Origin: UBA6168 sp041752395
Lineage (GTDB): Bacteria > Bacteroidota > Bacteroidia > Chitinophagales > Saprospiraceae
Reading direction: 5' to 3'
DNA: 64,000 bases
Assembly: GCA_041752395.1 (NCBI GenBank)
Contig: JBGSWN010000232.1
Span: forward strand, 59,119 to 123,118
This document shows, piece after piece, positions 7,117-14,840 of this stretch. The position numbers and the translations under genes are program-made. Every line of letters starts with the position of its first letter. Positions within the stretch are counted from its first letter, which is position 1. The notes beneath the pieces are model-generated. The model was not told the DNA's origin. It saw only the letters and a list, made by a program, of their open reading frames with translations, and searched no databases.

Positions 7117-9396
7117 CTATTTTATTAGTGTGGCATAGCCTCGCAAGGTGTATTTATCGCCTCTTGGGCCAGTGTAAGTCACCACTACGACATATACCCC
7201 CTGCGGTGAAAGGTCGCCAGAATTGTTTTTCCGACCATTCCATGCTTCAAATGGGTCATTTGTTTCAAAAAGCTGCTCACCGTATCGGTTCCAAATCCTC
7301 AATTGGAAGTCTTTGGAGCCTTCCATCACGCCGTTGCCCCGGAAACCATCGTTGGAGCCGTCCCCATTTGGGGTAAATGCATTGGGCAAAAAATAGCGCA
7401 CTTCAGGTATCACGTCCAGCACTTTCTGAATGGTGTCCGTGCAGCCGCTTGGGTGAAAAACAACCAGCTGCACCACCTGCAAGCCCGTGTCAGGGAAGGT
7501 GAAGCTCGGGTTTTGGTCAATCGAAATGCCGGATGTGCCAAAAGTCCAGCGCCATTTCACGGCATTGGTTGACTCATCGGTGAACTGGGCGGTTGGAATC
7601 AGGTTGCTCAACTGGCCGGGGGTATAGGAGAAATCGGCCACTGGGCTGGGCAACACCGTGATCAGGTTGTTCCACGTCGTATCGGTTTGGCAGCCTAGCG
7701 GTGAAATGATTTCCAGCGAGACAGTGAAGGTACCGACGTCTTCGTAAATATGCGTCGGGCTGATTTCGCTTCCCGTGCCGCCATCACCAAAATCCCAGTT
7801 CAAGGTGTAGTTTTCGTTGACGGGTTCCGATAGATTGTCGAAGAAAATCTCGGCAGGTTGGCAGCCAATAAACTCGCTTGGCGCTATCACCAGTAATTGC
7901 GGGATAGGGTAATACGGCAGTGTTTTCGTTCGGAGACCCGTGCAATTGTTGGTATCCCTTACGAGCAGTTGTACATTGAAATCCCCCGGTATTTGGTAGG
8001 TGTGAATGGGGTTTTGCACCTGTGATTTTTTTGTGTCGCCAAAATCCCAATTCCAAGAAACGATGCTGCCCGGCCCTGCGCCAGCAGCAGTCAAGTCAGT
8101 AAAGGTCACCGGGCCTGCTACGCAGGTATCGTATTCAAAATCAAAATCTGCGGTAATGCCAGGATAAACATTAACCTCAAGATAGGCAGTATCTCTACAT
8201 TTTGCGGCGCCTGCGCCTGGATTGAGCAAAAGTAGGCCATAATAAGTACCCACGCTCGGAAAATCAACGGTAGGGTTCCAGTCTGTGAACGTCTCGGTGG
8301 CGCCGTTGATGCCAAACTCCCAGCGGAAATCATTGATGTACTGCTGTTGGTAGCTTTGATTGATGAATTTTACCGCACTTTCCCCACATGCATCTACCAC
8401 ATAATACTGTACTTCTTGTAAAGTGACCGTATCGGTTTCAAGCACATCGGCAACGACGGTTGGGTTGCATGGCGCCACGTTGAACTGGAAATCCCGACGG
8501 GTCACACTTAGCAAAACACCATTCCGATATTCTTTCACTGCTACGCAAACGACATACTGGCCAGAGGCATTGGGTACGCCCGTCAGAAAACCCGTGTTTG
8601 GGTCAAGGGTGAGCGATGGATTAGCGGGCAGCGGATCCGAAAACGAATATGGCCCGCTGAAAGTAACGGAGGAAAAAGGTGGCGGTAAGTCTGGATCAGG
8701 TGCGACACCGGTTGGTATAGTCGGGTTGAAAGTATCATTGCCGCCGCCTGTGTACGGGTTGCAAAGCTCATACACCAACATATCACCATCGGGGTCGGTA
8801 GCGGCGTTGTTAAAATCAATGGGTTCGCCGGTACAGATGGCAACCGGTGGGAACTCGTCAAAAATAGGACTGTTATTACAAAGCTCCTGGGCCTTTGGCG
8901 TCAGCTCCATGTAGTAGGTGGCGCCAGTTTCGCCGGGTTGAACAATGTTCGTAATGAAATCATTGCGGCAGCACCGCTGGTACACAATATGGTAGCTGGA
9001 AGTGGAAACAGGCAGGTCAATATTGAAAACATACACGCCTTCCTCCACGCAAACATTGGGCGGGGCTATCAAGCACTGGTTGCTAAGCGTGACCGGAATA
9101 GAGGTCACTAGTGGTGCATCAAGGTCAACGACCTTGAACGGAACCGTGGAATTGCCTAAATAAACAGTGACTGTGCCAACAAGTGCACCTGGGTCTGTTC
9201 CAAAATCTGAATCAAAAGCAGCCCCACCTCCGTAACAGTCACGGTATATCTTCATCGTGAAGGTATATTTACCATTGCTGTTGCAAACATAGCTGATGGT
9301 ACCGCCGACGATGTGCTTGGCTTGCAGCGGCAGCAAACCCGCCACTAAAAAAATAGCAGTTAGGAGGGCTTTTATTGATGTGCTTAACTTTGTCAT
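7117..9396 (-). CDS. Secreted PKD-domain protein with T9SS type B C-terminal domain (paralogue of the next gene)
   Basis: 759 aa from the ATG at 9394-9396 (MTKLSTSIKALLTAIFLVAG, signal peptide). An upstream in-frame start at 9546 only adds 50 residues with no family character. The order of domains is the same as in the 4760-7003 protein: the HIVGGTISYVCNSNG...YRDCYGG domain, a long immunoglobulin-like stretch, PKD repeats (WNWDFGDTKKSQVQNPIHTY; LNWDFGDGGTGSEISPTHIY) and a C-terminal FLPNAFTPNGDGSNDGF...WNRYGEQLFE sorting domain. The two genes are about 113 bases apart on one strand and clearly arose by duplication. Role inferred: T9SS-exported surface structural or adhesive protein. Confidence 0.9.
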   Translation of the reverse strand: MTKLSTSIKALLTAIFLVAGLLPLQAKHIVGGTISYVCNSNGKYTFTMKIYRDCYGGGAAFDSDFGTDPGALVGTVTVYLGNSTVPFKVVDLDAPLVTSIPVTLSNQCLIAPPNVCVEEGVYVFNIDLPVSTSSYHIVYQRCCRNDFITNIVQPGETGATYYMELTPKAQELCNNSPIFDEFPPVAICTGEPIDFNNAATDPDGDMLVYELCNPYTGGGNDTFNPTIPTGVAPDPDLPPPFSSVTFSGPYSFSDPLPANPSLTLDPNTGFLTGVPNASGQYVVCVAVKEYRNGVLLSVTRRDFQFNVAPCNPTVVADVLETDTVTLQEVQYYVVDACGESAVKFINQSYQQQYINDFRWEFGINGATETFTDWNPTVDFPSVGTYYGLLLLNPGAGAAKCRDTAYLEVNVYPGITADFDFEYDTCVAGPVTFTDLTAAGAGPGSIVSWNWDFGDTKKSQVQNPIHTYQIPGDFNVQLLVRDTNNCTGLRTKTLPYYPIPQLLVIAPSEFIGCQPAEIFFDNLSEPVNENYTLNWDFGDGGTGSEISPTHIYEDVGTFTVSLEIISPLGCQTDTTWNNLITVLPSPVADFSYTPGQLSNLIPTAQFTDESTNAVKWRWTFGTSGISIDQNPSFTFPDTGLQVVQLVVFHPSGCTDTIQKVLDVIPEVRYFLPNAFTPNGDGSNDGFRGNGVMEGSKDFQLRIWNRYGEQLFETNDPFEAWNGRKNNSGDLSPQGVYVVVVTYTGPRGDKYTLRGYATLIK

Positions 9397-9781
9397 ACAT
9401 TTCGGTTTTAGCGCCGCATTTTGCGCTAGCGAAAACGAAGGTTTAAACAAAAATTGCGTTTTGGCGGCATTTTCCACTAAAAGCAAGCATTTCGTGGCCA
9501 TTTTAAACGTAAATCGAAGAACCCAGATTTTACTCTTGCTTGCCAATTTGGAAACAAATAAATCCAGTCTTGTTTTTCAAGGCACGGATTAAAGTGCAAG
9601 ATAGGCAAGATTTTTTGGGAAGTTTGTCAGGAATCAGGCGAAATAGCAACGATTTTCGTTGTCAAAAATGCCTCTCCAAAAATCTTTGCTGCGGTTTGTC
9701 GTTTGTTAATGAGTTTTAAACGAACCGCATCATCTAATACACCTAAAACTCATGCTAACTTTTACCAACCAGGGCACCTAC
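9397..9781. other. Gene-free 385-bp region between divergent genes
   Basis: This region separates the minus-strand PKD gene and the plus-strand YrdC-like gene, so promoters for both should be here. It is AT-rich. A short inverted repeat, CAACGA-TTT-TCGTTG, lies near 9648-9662. I see no reading frame, RNA gene or convincing complete promoter. Confidence 0.5.
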
Positions 9782-10351
9782 ATGGTTCAAAATTACCTTT
9801 TGGAACCTATCGTGAACACACTTGAAAACGGCGGACTTATCCTCTTTCCGACCGACACCATCTGGGGCATAGGCTGTGACGCCACCAACCCCGAAGCTGT
9901 GGCCAAGCTGCGGCAGCTCCGTGAACTGCCACCCGAAATTCCCCTAACGCTGCTTTCCTACTCCATGGAGCAGTTGAAATTCTACGTGAACTTCGTGCAC
10001 CCAAGGGTGGAAACCCTGCTCCAATTCCATAACCGGCCACTGACCATCATCTACGACCAAGCCCAAAACCTGCCCGAAGCCGCCGCCGCCTCAGATGGCA
10101 GCGTCGCCTTTCGCATTCCGAAGGACACCTTCTGTCATGAGCTGCTGGAAGAATTCGGCAGGCCCATCGTCGCTACCGCCGCCTGCATCGGTAACATCCC
10201 GCATCCCAACCATTTTGGCGAAATCAGCTCCGCCGTCATCGAAGGCATTGACCTTGTGGTGAGATACCGTCAAATGGACAAGAATATGGCGGAACCCTCC
10301 GTCGTTGCTCGCATCGGGGAGGACGAAGAGCTTATTTTTATCCGAGAATGA
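9782..10351 (+). CDS. YrdC/Sua5/YciO-family protein (threonylcarbamoyl-AMP synthase-like)
   Basis: 189 aa from the ATG at 9782; another ATG ten codons earlier (9752) is equally open. The fold signature LILFPTDTIWGIGCDA is clear. Family members make threonylcarbamoyl-AMP from threonine, bicarbonate and ATP for the t6A37 modification of tRNA. Here the K-x-R segment of TsaC/Sua5 (…LKxRP…P) reads LRQLRELPPEIPL, and the SANxSG-type loop reads ATAACIGNIPHP. The protein may therefore be a YciO-like paralogue rather than the main t6A enzyme. It ends 16 bases before murQ on the same strand, suggesting co-transcription. Confidence 0.8.
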   Translation: MVQNYLLEPIVNTLENGGLILFPTDTIWGIGCDATNPEAVAKLRQLRELPPEIPLTLLSYSMEQLKFYVNFVHPRVETLLQFHNRPLTIIYDQAQNLPEAAAASDGSVAFRIPKDTFCHELLEEFGRPIVATAACIGNIPHPNHFGEISSAVIEGIDLVVRYRQMDKNMAEPSVVARIGEDEELIFIRE

Positions 10352-10367
10352 TAGTTTGAAGCGTTTC

Positions 10368-11186
10368 ATGGAAAAAATAACAGAAAGCCCGTCCCACTAC
10401 CGCCACCTCGAAAAAATGACCGTGGCCGAGTTGCTTCGCAATCTCAACAACGAGGACAAGACCGTGCCTCTGGCCGTGGAAAAAGCCCTGCCAACCATCG
10501 AGCGACTCGTTGGGGCAGTGGTTGAAAAAGTGCGGGGCGGCGGGCGGTTGTTCTACATCGGTGCCGGCACCAGCGGGCGGCTGGCCATCCTCGATGCATC
10601 GGAGTGCCCGCCCACTTACGGCGTACCGCCCGACATGGTGATTGCCATCATCGCCGGAGGCGACCGAGCCATCCGCCACGCCGTGGAAAACGCCGAGGAC
10701 GACACTGCTCAGGCTTGGCTCGACTTGCAAAGCTATCGTATTGACAGTCAGGATTTTGTGATTGGAATCGCCGCATCTGGCACTACGCCTTACGTGGTGA
10801 GTGGCCTCTTGGATTGCCGGAAAGACGGCATCCTCACGGGTTGTATCACTTGCAACCCTGGCTCGCCGCTCGCCGCCGCTGCGGACTTTCCCGTGGAAGT
10901 AGTGGTCGGTGCTGAATTTGTTACTGGGAGTACTCGCATGAAATCGGGCACGGCCCAAAAACTGGTGCTGAACATGGTCTCTACCAGCCTGATGATTCAA
11001 TTGGGCCGGGTGAAGGACAACCGCATGGTGGACATGCAACTGACCAACACCAAACTCCTTGACCGTGGCGCAAAAATGGTGGCGGAAGAAACTGGGCTCA
11101 ACCATCAAGCGGCCAATGATTTGCTCCGCAAACACGGCAGCGTACGCAATGCCGTGGACGCATTTTTTGCCCCAAAAAATGCCTGA
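10368..11186 (+). CDS. murQ: N-acetylmuramic acid 6-phosphate etherase
   Basis: 272 aa from the ATG at 10368, giving the family-typical start MEKITESPSHYRHLEKM. A longer reading from 10305 would overlap the upstream gene. MurQ removes the lactyl ether of MurNAc-6-phosphate to give GlcNAc-6-phosphate during peptidoglycan recycling. The SIS sugar-phosphate fold is visible in RLFYIGAGTSGRLAILDASECPPTYG, with a catalytic acid equivalent at Glu79. The second acid lies in HAVENAEDD (Glu110). GSTRMKSGTAQKLVLNM is the other family hallmark. It follows the YrdC-like gene closely; no anmK or nagZ is nearby. Confidence 0.96.
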   Translation: MEKITESPSHYRHLEKMTVAELLRNLNNEDKTVPLAVEKALPTIERLVGAVVEKVRGGGRLFYIGAGTSGRLAILDASECPPTYGVPPDMVIAIIAGGDRAIRHAVENAEDDTAQAWLDLQSYRIDSQDFVIGIAASGTTPYVVSGLLDCRKDGILTGCITCNPGSPLAAAADFPVEVVVGAEFVTGSTRMKSGTAQKLVLNMVSTSLMIQLGRVKDNRMVDMQLTNTKLLDRGAKMVAEETGLNHQAANDLLRKHGSVRNAVDAFFAPKNA

Positions 11187-11337
11187 GCCTAGGAAGAAAA
11201 GGTCGGCTGCCTTCCGATTTTTGAACCATTGCCTTCAATTTTCATTTTCCAAGCATAATCTGTGTAAATTGGCAAACCAATACGTCGAACACCTGCTAAG
11301 AATTAGGCCCGCATTTCAAACGACACACCTTTTTGCT

Positions 11338-12792
11338 ATGAAAAATTCTTCCTTCCGATTGCTGCTCTGGCTAGTTGCTGCTTCAGGCTTGCCCCATTTT
11401 GTTGCTTCGCAAACCGTCACGGTCTCCCCTCCAGTTGTGCTGAGGGACGAGATTTCTTATGAAATATTCGGCGATGACCGTGGCAACGCACTGCTTTTCA
11501 AGAACAAGACCAGCGAATTTCAGGTGCAGGGTTTTGATGGAAACATGAACATGAGTTGGGAAAAGGATTTCGAGCTTGACCGCAAATTCCCCTTGATTGA
11601 AGGCGTCGTGCAAGCCGAAGGTGGCGGCTTCAACCTCATTTACCAGTTCCGTCAGAAGCTGCTTCCCGTCCTGAAAATCCACCGGTACAGCCCCGCCGCC
11701 AACCTCGTGGATTCTATCACCATCAAGCGCTACGACCAGTCTTTTTTCACCCCCAGTTTTGAAGTCGAGTTTTCCGAAGACAAAAACATAGCGCTGATCT
11801 GGTTCATAAAGGAACAATCAGAAGTCAATGCCCTTGCCTTTGACATGCGGCAAATGAAGCTGCTTTGGGAGAAAAAATTTGCTCCTGAAAACATGTTGTT
11901 GTACCGTGATTTCTTGCAAGCCATCGTGGACAATGACGGCAATATGTACTTCATCCTCAACAAGGATAACACTTGGGGCAGGCGACGGGAGCATTATCTG
12001 GAAGTGTTGGATTTCGGGCCCGGCACGGATAGCACACTTCGCCGCTACACCGTTAAGATGCAGGACAACCTGACTTACGATGTCAAGTTTGCCTACGATA
12101 ACCTCCACCATTCCCTCAAAGCTGGAGGCTTTTATTCCAACGACAATCCCGCAAAGGCCGAGGGGTTCTACTTCCTCAGTATTGACTCAGCAAGGCCCGA
12201 TACCAACCTGCTCAAATTTTACCCTTTCGACGAGGATTTTGTGGCCATTTTGAATGAAAAAGAGAAGGTGAAAAACCGGGGTATCCCCGAAGCAACCGTT
12301 CAGAAGTTGGTCATGCGAACGGATGGCGGTTTCATCCTCGTCGGTGAGTTGAACAAAGAATTCCAGCGGGGCGCCACCAACACCAGCGTGTACAGCCGAA
12401 GCGGCTTCCGGCCTGTTATTGACTATTACTACGACGATGTTTTTCTCATTTCCATGCACCCTGATGGCACCGTTCACTGGAAGGATATCCTTCATAAAAA
12501 ACAGTACTCACAGGACGACAGCGCCATGTTTTCCTCGTTTTTTTTGGCAAAAACACCCACTGCGCTCCGCTTTGTTTACAACGATGAAATCAAACATGAA
12601 AACACCGTGAGCGAATACGTGGTGCGGGGCAATGGCGAATTTGACCGCAACGCCGTGATGAGCACTGGACGTAAAGACCTACAGCTTCGCTTTCGGGATG
12701 CCGTGCAGGTATCTGGCTACGACTTCATCGTGCCAAGTGAGCGGCGCAATCGGTTGAAATTGGTGCGGATAAGCTTCAAAGGTGACAGGTAG
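11338..12792 (+). CDS. Secreted protein of unknown function, beta-rich
   Basis: 484 aa from the ATG at 11338 (MKNSSFRLLLWLVAASGLPH...VASQ, signal peptide). Open codons upstream to 11059 belong to the murQ overlap and carry no signal, so they are rejected. The mature protein shows regular short beta-strand/turn units (FQVQGFDGNMNMSWEKDFEL, GGFNLIYQFRQK, GNMYFILNKDN, GGFILVGELNKEFQ, DDVFLISMHPDGTVHWKDIL) that look like a beta-propeller. There is no T9SS sorting domain at the C-terminus and no lipobox, so it is probably periplasmic. I do not recognise the family. Confidence 0.65.
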   Translation: MKNSSFRLLLWLVAASGLPHFVASQTVTVSPPVVLRDEISYEIFGDDRGNALLFKNKTSEFQVQGFDGNMNMSWEKDFELDRKFPLIEGVVQAEGGGFNLIYQFRQKLLPVLKIHRYSPAANLVDSITIKRYDQSFFTPSFEVEFSEDKNIALIWFIKEQSEVNALAFDMRQMKLLWEKKFAPENMLLYRDFLQAIVDNDGNMYFILNKDNTWGRRREHYLEVLDFGPGTDSTLRRYTVKMQDNLTYDVKFAYDNLHHSLKAGGFYSNDNPAKAEGFYFLSIDSARPDTNLLKFYPFDEDFVAILNEKEKVKNRGIPEATVQKLVMRTDGGFILVGELNKEFQRGATNTSVYSRSGFRPVIDYYYDDVFLISMHPDGTVHWKDILHKKQYSQDDSAMFSSFFLAKTPTALRFVYNDEIKHENTVSEYVVRGNGEFDRNAVMSTGRKDLQLRFRDAVQVSGYDFIVPSERRNRLKLVRISFKGDR

Positions 12793-12810
12793 CTAGTTTT
12801 TTTGAAAAAA

Positions 12811-12828
12811 TTAGCGAAAATTCGCTAA
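12811..12828. promoter_or_regulatory. Palindromic operator-like site 1 upstream of acyl-CoA dehydrogenase
   Basis: TTAGCGAA-AA-TTCGCTAA is a perfect 8-bp inverted repeat with a 2-base spacer. A second, 6-bp version lies 66 bases away (12879-12892), just before the acyl-CoA dehydrogenase start. Paired sites of this kind suggest a dimeric repressor, for example of the TetR type used for fatty-acid genes. The regulator identity is inference. Confidence 0.55.
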
Positions 12829-12878
12829 ATAAAATTGAATGATTGTTGCGGAGTGGAAAATTCCATTGTAGATTTGCC

Positions 12879-12892
12879 AGCGAAAATTCGCT
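12879..12892. promoter_or_regulatory. Palindromic operator-like site 2 upstream of acyl-CoA dehydrogenase
   Basis: AGCGAA-AA-TTCGCT is identical to the core of site 1 and is also followed by AAAT; only the left flank differs. It lies 34 bases before the ATG at 12927, where a bound repressor would block transcription or leader clearance. Confidence 0.55.
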
Positions 12893-12926
12893 AAATTTTT
12901 CAACACCACAAATCATTCATTCAGCC

Positions 12927-14714
12927 ATGCAAGACACACTTATCAAATCCGACCTACTGAAAGGCGGTGAGTTTATCATCAAGGAAAGCGCCGCGGCAGA
13001 TACTTTCATCCCCGAAGACATCAACGAAGAACAGAGCATGGCCCGCCAAATGGTGCGGGATTATGCGAAAGAAGCCGGTGAAAAGCCCCACAAACTCGAA
13101 TACCAAGTTGAGTTGATGGAAAAAGCGGGCAAACTCGGCCTGCTCGGCTGCCACATCCCAGAGGAATACGGCGGCATGTTGCTCGACACCAACGCCAATA
13201 CTTTTATCAGTGAAGAATTGGGGCGAATGGGCGGCGGCTTTGCGACTACCATCGCTGCACACACGGGCATCGGGATGTTGCCCATTTTGTATTTCGGAAC
13301 GGAAGACCTGAAGCAAAAATACCTGCCACGTCTCGCTTCCGGCGAGTGGAAAGCCGCCTACTGCCTCACCGAACCAGGTAGCGGCTCCGACGCCCTCGCC
13401 GCCAAGACCCGTGCCGACCTTTCGGCGGATGGTTCGCACTACGTCATCAACGGCCAGAAAATGTGGATCACCAATGCGGGCTTCGCAAACATGTTCATCG
13501 TTTTCGCACAGATTGGCGGCGACAAATTCACGGGCTTCGTGGTGGAGCGGGAATCACCTGGCCTGACGCTCGGTGCTGAGGAGCAAAAACTCGGCATCAA
13601 GGCATCCAGCACCCGGCAGGTTTTCTTCGAAAACGTGAAAGTGCCAGCCGCCAACGTGCTCGGCGAAATCGGCAAGGGCCACCTCATCGCCTTCAATGCC
13701 CTCAATATCGGTCGCTTCAAGCTCGGCCTTATGTGCATGGGCGGGGCCAAAAAAGCCATCGCCACCAGCGTAAAATACGCCAATGAGCGCAAGCAGTTTG
13801 GGCAACCCATCTCCAGTTTTGGAGCCATCAAGCATAAATTGGCGGAGCAGTGCATCCGTAATTTCGCCGTGGAAAGCGCCTGCTATCGAGTCTCCGACCT
13901 CCTCGACGACAAGAAAAGCGCCCTCATTGCCGAAGGCGCAACCTACGCCGACGCCACCCTCAAAGCCGCCGAAGAATACGCCATCGAGTGCGCCATCATC
14001 AAGGTTTACGGCTCCGAAGTGACCGATTTTGTGGTGGATGAAACGGTGCAGATACATGGCGGTGTCGGTTTCTCCGAGGAATACACCCCTGCCCGTGCCT
14101 ACCGGGATGCCCGCATCAACCGCATCTACGAAGGTACCAACGAAATCAACCGGATGCTCATGGTTTCCCAATTGCTCAAGCGCGCGATGAAAGGCCAGGT
14201 GGACATGGTCGGCCCGGCTTGGGAAGTGCAGAAGGAACTGGCTTCCATGCCTTCTTTTGAGCGCTTGGACGGGCATTACGCCGAAGAGAAAAAAGCATTG
14301 AAGGACTTCAAAAAAATCGTGCTGATGACCGCCGGAGCCGCCGTCAAAATGCAGATGGAAGGCCAACTCGACATCAAGGAGGAGCAGGAAATTGTGATGA
14401 ACGTGGCCGATATGATGATTGACGTTTTTGTAGGTGAGTCACTTTTGCTGCGGGTAGAGCGCCTTGCTGACATGCCTGAAAAAGCGCATGACCAAGCGGT
14501 GTACGAAGCCATGCTGAAGGTTTTCTTCAACGACGCGACCAGCAGGGTGAGCAAAGCCGCCAGCGACGCCATCGCCTCGTTCGCCGAAGGCGACCTGCTG
14601 AAAACCTTCCTCATGGGCGTGAAGCGTTTCACAAAATACGCCCCCGTCAACGTGAAAAATGCCCGTCGCCTAATCGCCGACAATCTCATTGCGGCAGACG
14701 ATTACTGTTATTGA
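12927..14714 (+). CDS. Acyl-CoA dehydrogenase (long/very-long-chain type with C-terminal extension)
   Basis: 595 aa from the ATG at 12927. It catalyses FAD-dependent alpha,beta-dehydrogenation of acyl-CoA, the first step of beta-oxidation. Visible are the N-terminal helical domain, the FAD/substrate signature AAYCLTEPGSGSDA (~150-163), the NGQKMWITNAGFAN strand, YANERKQFGQPISSFGAIKHKLA and the catalytic-base motif RIYEGTNEINRMLM. The chain continues about 170 residues beyond the core fold, as in VLCAD/ACAD9-like enzymes. It is flanked by a twin palindromic operator upstream and a hairpin terminator downstream, so it is a single-gene unit. No electron-transfer flavoprotein gene is adjacent. 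Confidence 0.95.
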   Translation: MQDTLIKSDLLKGGEFIIKESAAADTFIPEDINEEQSMARQMVRDYAKEAGEKPHKLEYQVELMEKAGKLGLLGCHIPEEYGGMLLDTNANTFISEELGRMGGGFATTIAAHTGIGMLPILYFGTEDLKQKYLPRLASGEWKAAYCLTEPGSGSDALAAKTRADLSADGSHYVINGQKMWITNAGFANMFIVFAQIGGDKFTGFVVERESPGLTLGAEEQKLGIKASSTRQVFFENVKVPAANVLGEIGKGHLIAFNALNIGRFKLGLMCMGGAKKAIATSVKYANERKQFGQPISSFGAIKHKLAEQCIRNFAVESACYRVSDLLDDKKSALIAEGATYADATLKAAEEYAIECAIIKVYGSEVTDFVVDETVQIHGGVGFSEEYTPARAYRDARINRIYEGTNEINRMLMVSQLLKRAMKGQVDMVGPAWEVQKELASMPSFERLDGHYAEEKKALKDFKKIVLMTAGAAVKMQMEGQLDIKEEQEIVMNVADMMIDVFVGESLLLRVERLADMPEKAHDQAVYEAMLKVFFNDATSRVSKAASDAIASFAEGDLLKTFLMGVKRFTKYAPVNVKNARRLIADNLIAADDYCY

Positions 14715-14738
14715 GAAATAGTTTTTACGAAAAATATA

Positions 14739-14769
14739 GAGGCAGTCCGATGTTCGGGCTGCCTTTTTT
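14739..14769 (+). terminator. Rho-independent terminator of the acyl-CoA dehydrogenase gene
   Basis: AGGCAGTCCGA pairs with TCGGGCTGCCT (one G-T pair) and is followed by TTTTTTG. It lies 25 bases after the stop codon. Confidence 0.88.
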
Positions 14770-14797
14770 GTTTTGCAAAAAACGCTCATCTTCGTCA

Positions 14798-14840
14798 TCC
14801 AATCACCAATAACTCAATCACACAATAGCTCAATAACGCA
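14798..14840. repeat. CAATCAC/CAATAAC word repeat before mtnA
   Basis: CCAATCACCAATAACTCAAT followed by CACACAATAGCTCAATAACG is built of CAATnnC words at 7-8 base spacing and runs straight into the mtnA start codon. It belongs to the same class of locus-specific word repeats as the other tracts. Confidence 0.6.

Noticed and set aside
13554..14366. Minus-strand reading frame of 270 codons
   Set aside because: Antisense shadow of the acyl-CoA dehydrogenase gene.
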